Below are positions 23,101 to 31,973 of a stretch of 64,000 nucleotides of DNA, piece by piece (within the stretch, counting starts at the first letter, position 1; every line of letters begins with the position of its first letter). This DNA is from Hirsutella rhossiliensis (lineage: Eukaryota > Ascomycota > Sordariomycetes > Hypocreales > Ophiocordycipitaceae), in NCBI RefSeq assembly GCF_020360975.1, contig NW_025408669.1:992001-1056000 (forward strand). The letters are read 5' to 3'. The notes under the pieces are model-generated. The model was not told where the DNA came from. It worked only from the letters and a program-made list of their open reading frames with translations, and did not search any database. The translations under genes were made by a program, and so were the position numbers.

Positions 23101-23607
23101 CCGCATCACTTGTGCCACCAAAAAAAAAGGCACGATTCCGACGCAACGAGAGTGGACAACGGCTCCCGAGACCCCTCCCCTCCTCTCTGTCCCCCCTCCT
23201 CTTCTCTCCCTCTCTCCTCTGGCCATAGCTCTCCTCTCTCTCTCTCTCTCTCTCTCTCCCTCCCTGCCTCCCTCCCTTCAGCACCACACCCTGGTCCGTT
23301 CCTCTCCCGTCAGCCCCCCTCTCCCCGTGCCCTCGTCCCGTGCCCAGCCAATCGCCACCTCCCACTTGTCGCACTGCCCGTCTCGTCGCCTTATTCACTG
23401 CGGCAACTCGCGGCCGCACACATCGTCGTCGTACCACGGCCACCTCCTCACGTCTTTGCTGCATCAGCCTTTACCTCCGCCCCCCTGCCAGTAGCGCCGA
23501 CCCCGTCCTGACCGTGGCACCCCCGTTCCGCCTTGACTCCGGCATTCTTGAGCAGATCGTCGCGAGTAAAGGCAGTAATAAGCTCCCCCGTTTGCTACTC
23601 GTCTGCT
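20109..23607. other. Long gene-free region upstream of the ubiquitin-like-domain gene
   Basis: 3.5 kb with no protein I can recognise. Segments: a GC-rich part (20.1-20.9 kb); purine-rich AGAGGCGGAG repeats (20930-20990); GGTACCTAGGTA-type words (21550-21620, 22180-22200); CTCTCTCCATCTCC pyrimidine repeats (22495-22620); and an uninterrupted (CT)n at about 23230-23259. The last kilobase is pyrimidine-rich with many CCTCC/CTCTC blocks, like a long fungal 5' leader. Confidence 0.5.
23230..23259. repeat. CT microsatellite in leader of ULD gene
   Basis: About 14 CT dinucleotides inside a broadly pyrimidine-rich leader, 350 bp before the start codon. Confidence 0.8.
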
Positions 23608-25828
23608 ATGCCGTGAGTCCTCTGCCTGCCAAGACACCCTCTCTCACCAGTCTCCAACCCACTGACCCGCTGACCAGACTCATCAGACGGCCGACCAAAA
23701 TCACGATTCACACGGGCGGCGAGAGCTCCCGTTCAACCTCGTACAACAGCGACGAAGAAGACTCGTCCCATCACGAACAAGACTACTCCATCGTCGACGA
23801 CGAAGAGTGGGAATCGCACGGCGACTACTACGACGAAGAAGTCCACCCCTCCGATTCCGCCTCCACCAGCAACGATCCGCCTCCCTCGCGCCCTCGAACC
23901 GCCAGAACCACTCCCCGCCACCACCGGCTCACCCGCCAGGACACCCAGTATCCGCCCGTGCAGGCTCCTGCACCCCATCCGCCCAGCGTGGATCCCTCGG
24001 AAGACTACGGCGTCCCCTATGGCCAAGCCTTCCAGCCCCAGCCCGCCCATCGCGGCGGCGGCGGCGGCGGCTACTACGGCGGGCGCGGCCACCCTCAGCA
24101 GTATTCACAGAGCCAGGCCGGCCACTACATGGGAGGCTATCCCGGCGGCAACCAAATGGTCCCGTACAGCAACTTCGCCCCCAACCCCTTCAGCCCCATG
24201 GGCAACAACGCCAACGGCGCGAGCTACTTTGGCGGCGAAGCCAGGCACATGTACGAGATGATGCCCTATCAACATGGCTTCTACGGCCCGCCCCAGTACA
24301 ACATGCCCCCTCACTTGCCGCAATTCCACCTGTCGCCACCCCCGCCGCCCGCCACCGAGGCCCCTGGACCCGCCGCCAGCCCAGCCCCGAAGGAGCCTCC
24401 GGTCGATATGGAAAAGATCAGGCTCGAGGCGCAGATCGCCGCCATGAAAGCAGAAGAGGATAAGAAAAAGTCCGCCATGGAACGTGAGAAGTTGCAAGAG
24501 CAGATTCGCCGAGAAACGATGGATGAGTTGAAGAGGCAGCAGGAGGAGGCTCAAAAAGAAATTGAGCGCGCCAGGGCAGAGGCGGAAAAGATCGCCATGG
24601 CGAAGATAGAGTCCGAGCGAAAGGCGGCCGAGGAACGGGCGCGGGAGCAGGCCGAAACCGTGAAGCGGGCCGAAGAAAACGCCTTGAGAAAGTTTGAGGC
24701 CGAGAAGAGGGCCGACGAAGAACGCCGCAAGCGGGAGCAGGAGGAGCGCGTCAGAATCGAAGAAGCCGCCAAGGCTCGTGTCGAGGCGGCGCTCAAAGCC
24801 GAGGCCGATGCCAAGGTTGCTGCCGAAAAGAGAGCTGCCGAGGAGGCGGAGCGGTTCAAGATGATGCAAGAGGATGCCAGGCGCAAGGCCGAACTCGAAT
24901 ATCTGGCCAGAGTCGAGGCCGACAAGGAGGCGGCCAAAAGGGCGGTCGAGGCCGAAGAGGCCGCCAGGCGCAAGGCCGAGGCGAATTTCCTGGCCAAGGT
25001 GGAGGCGGACAAGCTGGCGGCCCAGAAGGCTGCCGAGGCCGAAGAGGCTGCGAGGCGCAAGGCCGAGGCCGACTATCTGGCCAAGGTGGAGGCGGAAAAG
25101 GCGGCGGCCCAGAAGGCTGCCGAAGCCGAAGAGGCCGCCAAAAAGGAGCACGAGGCGCTCAAGAAGAAGCTCGAGGACGAGGCCAAGGCCAACCTGGAGG
25201 CTGCCAGGAAGACGGACAGGGGGGGGAGCATCAAATTCAAGGACGCCGTGGGGAGAAAGTTTAGCTTTCCCTTTCATATTTGCCAGACGTGGCAGGTACG
25301 TTGCCAACAGCCCTTGTTTCTTGTCATCACAAACGGGACTAACTCTGGATTGTACAGGGCATGGAGGACCTCATCAAGCAGGCCTTTCTCCACGTCGATG
25401 TCATTGGGCCGCACGTGCAAGAAGGCCATTACGACTTGATCGGGCCCGACAACGAAATCATCCTGCCCTCGGTGTGGGAGAGAGTCGTGGAGCCCGAGTG
25501 GTCAATCAGCATGACCATGTGGCCGGTGGACAAGACGCCGCCGCTGGGGCCCAAACTGCCGCCGATGGGCGCGCGGCACGGCCCGATACACGGGATGCAG
25601 CCTCCCCCGCCCATGCCAGGAATGAGAATGCCCGGACGACCCGCCATGCCCCCTGGTATGGTGCCTCCACCGGAATGGCCCGGGCCCGCACCACGACGAC
25701 GGACCACCCATCTTCCCGACATCAATATCGTCGACGTCAACCCGCCCACGACCAAGGCGAAGCCGAACAACAAGAAGAACTCGGCCATGTTGACGTTTTT
25801 TGCAGGCAAGCCCACCAAGAGAAAGTAA
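23608..25828 (+). CDS. Coiled-coil protein with C-terminal ubiquitin-like domain
   Basis: Exons 23608-23612 (5 nt, ATGCC), 23687-25295 and 25358-25828; 694 aa. The join gives MPRPTKITIHTGGESS. Order: a Ser/Asp/Glu-rich low-complexity N-terminus (residues 1-100); a Pro/Gly/Tyr-rich region including a GGGGGGYYGGRG stretch; then about 270 residues of highly charged helix, KAEEDKKKSAMEREKLQEQ onwards, with three 29-residue copies RRKAE..(F/Y)LA(R/K)VEA. After this comes IKFKDAVGRKFSFPF, CQTWQGMEDLIKQAF, GHYDLIGPDNEIILP and WSISMTMWP, matching the fungal ubiquitin-like (ULD) domain seen in many Pezizomycotina proteins. The tail is Pro/Met-rich and ends basic (KPTKRK). Molecular function unknown; ULDs usually mediate protein binding. 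Confidence 0.82.
24879..25139 (+). repeat. Three 87-bp tandem repeats in coding sequence
   Basis: Copies at 24879-24965, 24966-25052 and 25053-25139, each starting AGGCGCAAGGCCGA and encoding 29 residues. The three are nearly the same in DNA and protein, suggesting recent tandem duplication of a coiled-coil unit. Confidence 0.9.
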
Positions 25829-26587
25829 GGACAAGTTTCCTCCCCCCATCGGCCGCCGCTGTTGCTAACCAGCGGAACAAAGATCGGGCAAGAAATGAGA
25901 AGAGAGGAAGACGAAAGTAGCTTGAGCACGAGGCAGGTTTGGCCTCGATACCCCGCTTGATTTCCTTCTCACCAACAAGCAGTTTGATGAGCGTTTTTGT
26001 TTTTGGATCTGCAGCCCCCGGCGGCAAAAGGAAGAAAAGGACGCATTTTCCCGTTGTCTTTTTCAGTGCGCAATGCTTGCCACCCCCTCTGCTCAATGTC
26101 GCTGGTTGGTCTCTTGTATCTGCATTTGCATCGGAGTCTATAGCACGGATGGGCCAAAGTCACTGGGAGCGTCAAAGGCAGCGGAGAGACTACGGATATA
26201 CCTTGGGAGGTACGACGGTTTCGAGTGACGGGCAGATGAGACGTCGTAAGGCATCGGCGGAGGTAATGGAGAGGACGGCATCGGAGGATGCTTTGGCGAT
26301 ATGCGACGTGGCAGAAGACGCCAAGAGGACGACGCTGTGGCGACGGATGGTACATGGAGGTGTGGCACTAGCAGCTGGACATGTATGAGAGGCAGAGGGG
26401 GCGCAAGAGAGAGGAGAGAAATACAGTCGATTGGTTACTCTGATGGGTCGTGTTACCCAGGCGCCGCAAGGGCTGTCTAGTTGTCTAATAGAAGCTGACG
26501 ATGAAATTTGGCTACGACGCATGTGGTGGTAACACGTCGTAGCACGTCGTAGCACGTCGTAGCACGTACGTGGAACAGTGTCATGAA
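25829..26587. other. Convergent spacer
   Basis: 760 bp between the ULD gene and COQ10. It contains a short direct repeat of AACACGTCGTAGCACGTCGT type (26530-26570, unit GTAGCACGTC). No gene recognised. Confidence 0.5.
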
Positions 26588-27226
26588 TCACAGCTTGCGT
26601 GTTGACGCCAGCCTCTCTTGCGCCTGTTTCTCAAAGGCCTCTATCATGACGCCGGCGACCTTGTCGGAGACGGCGGCACTGACGGCGGCATAGATTGGGC
26701 TGGTAAACTGGTAGGTGATGGAGAGGTGGACCTCTGTCGAGGGCTGGTGCGAGGCGACGGGGTTGAGGGACCAGCGGGTGACGAGGCTCTTGAAGACGGA
26801 CGAGGAGGAGGAGGCAGACTCGTCATCACGGCTGAGGGCCTCGACGGAGACACCGGGGACGCAGCGCAGGCGGCTGGTGAAGACCTCTGTGAAGCCGCCC
26901 CAGCCGACGTGCAGGTCTGCCTGGGCGGGCCAGCGGCGGCCGTGGGCGTCGGGGGGGGACCAGTGGGTGACGCGGGAGCGGGCGCAGTAGGGGACGAAGC
27001 GGTGGTACGAGTCGACGTCGGCGATGAGGTCGTAGAGGGGCGCCGAGGCGTAGGGCAGGGTGCGCGTGGCGGTGAGGTGTTGGGCGTTGCTGTCGCTGCT
27101 GCCGCTGCCGTCGCCGCCGGGGAGGTTGAAGAATGAGCGCCGGGGCGCGGTGGCGGCGCTGGCGGCGATGGCGAGGAGAGATGGGCGAGACGGCAGGCGC
27201 CGTGGAAGAATTGTTTGAAGAGACAT
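26588..27226 (-). CDS. COQ10: Coenzyme Q-binding protein COQ10, mitochondrial
   Basis: Single exon, 212 aa from the ATG at 27226. The N-terminus MSLQTILPRRLPSRPSLLAI is basic and Ser/Leu-rich, fitting a mitochondrial targeting peptide, followed by RRSFFNLPGG. The START/polyketide-cyclase domain shows LTATRTLPYASAPLYDLIAD, VDSYHRFVPYC, then VGWGGFTEVFTSRL and the C-terminal helix AVSDKVAGVMIEAFEKQA. It binds ubiquinone at the inner membrane and is needed for efficient CoQ biosynthesis and respiration. The reading frame continues 210 codons upstream without a stop, but that part lacks conservation features and the START-like order begins at this ATG. Confidence 0.87.
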   Translation of the reverse strand: MSLQTILPRRLPSRPSLLAIAASAATAPRRSFFNLPGGDGSGSSDSNAQHLTATRTLPYASAPLYDLIADVDSYHRFVPYCARSRVTHWSPPDAHGRRWPAQADLHVGWGGFTEVFTSRLRCVPGVSVEALSRDDESASSSSSVFKSLVTRWSLNPVASHQPSTEVHLSITYQFTSPIYAAVSAAVSDKVAGVMIEAFEKQAQERLASTRKL

Positions 27227-28006
27227 GGGCGAGGCGTAGATTTGGCTATGCCATGGCTTGGCTTGGCTTGGCCTGGCTTGTCGCCTTTTTGCGTAGGAGG
27301 GCGAGGTTTGGATGGAGGATGGAGGATGGATGGGGAGGCACGTGAAGCAGGCCCGACGCCGGGACCAGCCACCGAAGAATGGATGGCCTGTCCTATCCGG
27401 AAAAAGGAGTCGGCGACGCAAAGGATGGGTGCCGAGCGCGTTGTGTCTGAGCCTTTGCGAAGCTGTGAAGCCGTAAAGATTCATCGTCGGAGTGGAAGAG
27501 ACGCGATGCTCTGTCTGGTCGGAGCAGGTACCTCCGCCCCGCCGGTACGTGGAAGAGTACTTGCAGCTACAAGGCACGGAGAGCTCCGTCGGGGCTCCAG
27601 GGTAGGGGGTGGTGTCCATTCCCCCATCTGGCAGGGGCCCGGAGGAAAGTGCGCGTTTGGCTCCTGCCTGCCTGATTCGTCTGTATTCGTCTGTATTCGT
27701 CTGTGATTTGCCTCCGTTACTCACGCCAAGAGCTTGCAATCCCTGTATCCCAAGGCAGCTGACCGGAACTAAGTTATTTACCAGTTCGTTCTTGGATTTA
27801 TGAAGCTGGTAGAAGCCCAGAGGGCAAGTATTATTAGGACTCGGTACTGCACGCAATAGCGGAGCCCGCGATTAGACACTATAGGTATTGTCACCGTGTT
27901 GCCGTCCACCTCAAGGCTCAAGCATTCGCCTGCGATTATCCGAGCAGAGCATAATGCTTCGGAACCGGTGCCAACTGGCCGACAGCTACCCACAAGCTGG
28001 CCCGGT
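27227..28006. other. Spacer between COQ10 and the rhodopsin-domain gene
   Basis: About 0.8 kb with no recognised gene. It would hold the COQ10 promoter and the 3' end of the next minus-strand gene. Contains the short repeat GTCTGTATTCGTCTGTATTC near 27680-27705. Confidence 0.45.
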
Positions 28007-29334
28007 CTATCCAACGTCCAGTCTCTGCTGAAGATGGAAATTCCTCTCTTTGCCGGTATAAACATCCTGCGGTACCGCGCCGCCCTCTTCGCAGCGAATG
28101 ATTGCTTCTTGCGACTCGGGATTCCCGTACAAGGCTACTCTTGACAGTCTCTGATTTGTAGGCGCGCTGCCTTTATGAGATAGCTTTGAAAGCTCGAACG
28201 TGCCACGGGTGCTTGATGAACCCCCCGAATCGTTCCCTGTACGCTTATATCCTCGGCTCGTGGAGTTCTTGATACTTCGAATGGTTTGCCGCAGTAGCGG
28301 AAAGATGACTGGGACGTTGGAGATGACAGTGGCGACGACGGTTTCCCGATCCGACCACCGGGCAGCGGCATCCGGGACAAGAGGGTCGTTTTCCAAGATA
28401 AAGTAGAAGCGAAGAATCCCAAAGACGATAGTAATCAGGCCGCCGCAGAAAATAGCAGCGAGACCAATACGCGCTGTAGTCGAGATGCGAGCACGCCAGA
28501 TCATCTGCCCTCGTTCGTTAGGATATAACGCAAAGCGCATGGAGTGAACGTACCGGGAGAGGGATCGCCATTATATACAAGTCGGTCACCACGTCGGTGC
28601 ATACTACCACCCACGCCTGTAGTTGTGATACGTCCGGATAGCAAAAGTCTGTTCTTTCTAGTTAGTGACAGCCTCGTATACGTAAGTCAAGGTAGAAAAG
28701 CGGCTTAGTAGCATACTTCCGGGATCGGGATTAATTTGCCAGTGGTTTTCAAAGGGCCAGCAACCGCCCAGAACGGACAGACATATCCCAAGGTAAGTGA
28801 CGGCGCACAAGGCAAACCCGACGTTGATTTTCAACTTCATATGGTCCACGCGGTCGCCCAGTCGCTTATAATAGAAGAGGCAGCATAGCTTGAGGGTCCA
28901 GAGCAGCGCCGTGTAGAGCATCCAGCCAGATAGATGCGCCTTGGAGCCCTCGACTCGCAAGCTCCACTCGTCACCGTTCGGATCAAGGGCGTCTCGTTGC
29001 TCGGGAGTAAGACTATGCCTTGGGTGAATATTCTCAGCTGCAACCGATCTTGACAGTATCGTCACGTACCCGCTGTTGGCCACGCCGTGCGTGTGTGTTT
29101 CGACAATGTATCCTACTATCGTCCCACCGGCGGAAAGAGGCTGCGCGTGTAAAGTCAGCGTGCGAGGGGAAATCATCGCTGCCTGGGGCAACTTACGAGT
29201 GCAGCAATCATAAGGAAGTCGTCAGCTGCGAAGCCGCGAAACGTCCGGGCTCTCCATACCAGAAAGGTCCTGCCCAAGATTACCAATGCTCCAACAACAG
29301 CGTATATCCATGATTCGAAGGCGAAGGGTTCCAT
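28007..29334 (-). CDS. Rhodopsin-domain (Pth11-like) integral membrane protein
   Basis: Complement of 29197-29334, 29070-29140, 28717-29018, 28554-28648 and 28007-28504; 367 aa (384 aa if the 51-nt segment 29019-29069 is kept, which is also in frame). Motifs fit the fungal rhodopsin-domain family: DDFLMIAAL after the second helix, ALDPNGDEWSLRVEGSK, LYTALLWTLKLCCLFYYKRL, CWPFENHWQINPDPGNFCYP with its conserved Cys, CTDVVTDLYIMAIPLPMIW, and the last helix ETVVATVISNVPVIFPLLR. Seven membrane segments can be counted. Pth11-like proteins are candidate G-protein-coupled receptors for surface or host cues, but most of the wide family has no known ligand. The gene stands alone in a gene-poor region, an accessory setting. 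Confidence 0.8.
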
Positions 29335-29931
29335 GCGTGCTATCGTATGCCGACGCCGTGGAGAGGAGCAAATGTAAAGAACGGTATTATGCTAGTTTCC
29401 TAGCTCTCCTTGCCTGGTAGGACGGTAGTTGAAGCCGGCGTTATAAACACCCAAGCTCGGTAGGCCCCTGGGGCACTTAGCTTTACACTCTGTGTACGTA
29501 GATCATCAAGTGTCCGACGGAAAACTGAAACATGTCCCCTCGGTTGTTTAAGGATGTTTTACGGAGGACAGCTCGAAGTCAATGCGTGGAGCGGTGCAAC
29601 GGTGAAACCAACGTCTACCCCTAGCCCCTTAACCAAGAAAAAGCCCGGCGCCATTAGCATGCCTTGCAGGGAGATGGTAGGTCTGCCAGTTGAATGCCCA
29701 GCAGCAGCCTTGCGAATGCGCTGCTCACGGCGCCTGCAGTACAGGCAACGCACCTTGGCTCGCGGTATTTCCATGGCCACATCTTCTGGCGCAAATCAGG
29801 CAACGCGTAAAGCACGAGCTTTATAGTCTCGCTGCTGCTCCGCTTGCGGCATTGCGCGGCACCGAAGCCGAAACTGACGACGCTCGCGGGAAAAAAGGTA
29901 AACCCCTGGTTAAGCTTGTATAGGTTTAGAT

Positions 29932-29963
29932 GGTAGCAGTGGTAGCAGTGGTAGCAGTGGTAG
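29932..29963. repeat. 9-bp tandem repeat
   Basis: Unit GGTAGCAGT, 3.5 exact copies, in non-coding sequence. Confidence 0.9.
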
Positions 29964-30936
29964 GGAGGCTACTCGAGAGGCTACTCGGTTGAGTCTATGG
30001 GCCGGATCTGGCGCCTTAAACTCTAAAGAAAGCCAGGCCGGTAGGATAACAGTGAACACACCTGGCACTCATTTTAGCTTGGAGAATGCCACATCCAGCG
30101 TTACGGACACACTAGTCCGTCACGCGTGCGGATGAACAGGGGGCTGGCCAGTTCCTCAACTTATAAAGCTTGGGCTAAATCCTCAACGCGAGGCCACAGC
30201 AAGCCCTGCCGAGTGCCGACGCCGCTTCAGCTGTGTCCACCGAAGCTTGCCAGAAGAACGCGTGTCCCGCGTCATTCTAATGCGAAGGTGCGAAGTCGCA
30301 AGTGCGTAACCCCGAGGCAGCGGCGCGCAGCGCGGCGCACATGTCACAGACGTGCCGCGCTTGAGGCCATCAGGAACCCGTTTTCTGAGCACCAAGATAG
30401 ACTCGACTATCGACACGACATATCCAAGCCTGGCAGAATGCAGAGCCACTGTCCATGACTGTTGGGGAGAGCGGAGGCTAGTAGGCGTCAGGAGCAGAGC
30501 CCAGGGACCGGAAAGGGGGTCTACCGAGTCAATGGATCAACCCCCTGATACCTCGATGACTGTAACGGGGTGGCTCCGAATAAGGCACAGAGGGGACTCC
30601 GGACAAGAAGACCAGGAACTTGACCTGCAAGAAGGAAGGGGAAAAGATATGCATTCCGAATCAATGGTTCAATATACAGGGTGCCAGCCCTATAACAAGA
30701 CTCGCCCACCAAGGCACCCAGACTACAAGGCCACGCAAGCATCCAGTATAGCTTCCAGCCTTGCAGCACGTGGGGATGCGCTCGGCCACGTTCGGGCGCC
30801 GGAGTCTGTAGAGTGGGACAGTGGGTGCGCCCCTCTTAACTTGACACCGAGGGGGCACTAGTCCTCGCCTTTGCCTTTAGAGCATCTTGTTTGCAGAGCA
30901 AGCGTTGCCTTGTATTAGTCGTTTGCCCAGTAGAGA

Positions 30937-30993
30937 GGTTGCTGGAGGTTGTTGCTGGAGGTTGTTGCTGGAGGTTGTTGCTGGAGGTTGCTG
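30937..30993. repeat. 13-bp tandem repeat
   Basis: Unit GGTTGTTGCTGGA, about four copies; the outer copies lack the GTT insertion. Confidence 0.9.
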
Positions 30994-31148
30994 GCTAATT
31001 ATTGACTTGTTGTATGTGACTAATGAGTACTGACTATGTGTGTATATTACCTCTTCTCCGTGCTTCTTGTAGCGGAGGCAAGAGCTTCCGTGCAAGCCTG
31101 TGGGGAGGGCACGAGGGAAAGAGCATAACCGATATAGACTTAATAGAG

Positions 31149-31389
31149 TGTCACGGGGCCGGCCCTTGTGGTTGCTTGGTTGTCCAACGACCAAGCTGTC
31201 CCTTTTGCGTGTGCACAGTGAGTGCACTGTGGTGATTATGTGGTCAATTGACAAAGCTGTTGCTTAGTCAGCTTCCTCGTCTTTGGCTGCAAGCCACATT
31301 GCCTCTGCCGTGGCTGAGGGGTCTAGTAATTAGTTAAGTTAGCGCGGCCACTGCTTTTGCCCACCGGGCCGAGACTCTTCTTAATTACA
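31149..31389. mobile_element. Candidate solo LTR relic
   Basis: A 241-bp segment that begins TGTCACGGGGCC and ends TTAATTACA, giving TGT...ACA termini as in fungal Copia-type LTRs. Flanks are TAATAGAG on the left and GAGTAGAG on the right; no clean target duplication is visible and there is no internal coding region, primer-binding site or second LTR. Offered only as a possibility. Confidence 0.25.
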
Positions 31390-31973
31390 GAGTAGAGCTC
31401 TACATCTTATTGATGGCTCTACGTACAAGGACATACTATAGGTACTACCCCATTATATCATAATCATAATACGTAATGAGCTGTAAGAAATCTATCTATA
31501 ATATCTGCATGACCTTTGTAATCCTCGTGGGCTGTCCTCGGGCCCGTCTCTAATTGGCTGCACTGCCACTACTTGTAGGTCCTGCACGTGACGCCTCCCG
31601 TGACCACTAACACTTTGCGTCTAATAACACGACGGACCTGTCAAGGTGGCTCACGCCAGGCACCCATGCATAGCTCGCTCAGCACCGACGACCTCCCCCG
31701 AGTCTGTAGGGAGAGCCAAAGCCGCCGCACCTGGCGCCCTCTCTCAAGCCAACCATCCGTTCCACCACCAACGACCGAGTACCGCCGCCGACGACGACGC
31801 ACGCACGCACGCACGCACGCAGGCCAAAAGCTACGGCTGGCTGGCCGGTCCTCGCACCACGCCGCATGATGCGACCGACACGCCGCGGGCCCATCACCAG
31901 AGCGTCACCAGAGACGCCGCCGTCCGATCCGCCTGCTGGCCGCGCGCCCTCGTAGCCCGGCCAGCATTCAACC

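Larger units (their letters stand above)
29335..31973. other. Gene-poor island with tandem repeats and possible LTR relic
   Basis: 2.6 kb with no recognisable protein. It contains a 9-bp tandem repeat (29932-29963), a 13-bp tandem repeat (30937-30993), an AT-rich block (31400-31520) and a candidate solo LTR (31149-31389). ACGC repeats occur at 31799-31820. Frames in this interval are short and unmatched to any family I know. Confidence 0.5.

Noticed and set aside
24105..25307. 400-codon minus-strand frame opposite the ULD gene
   Set aside because: Leu/Gly-rich translation of the repeat-bearing coiled-coil sequence; no start context or domain.
27227..27856. In-frame extension upstream of COQ10
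   Set aside because: Open by chance; sequence is not like a targeting peptide and the mitochondrial presequence begins at 27226.
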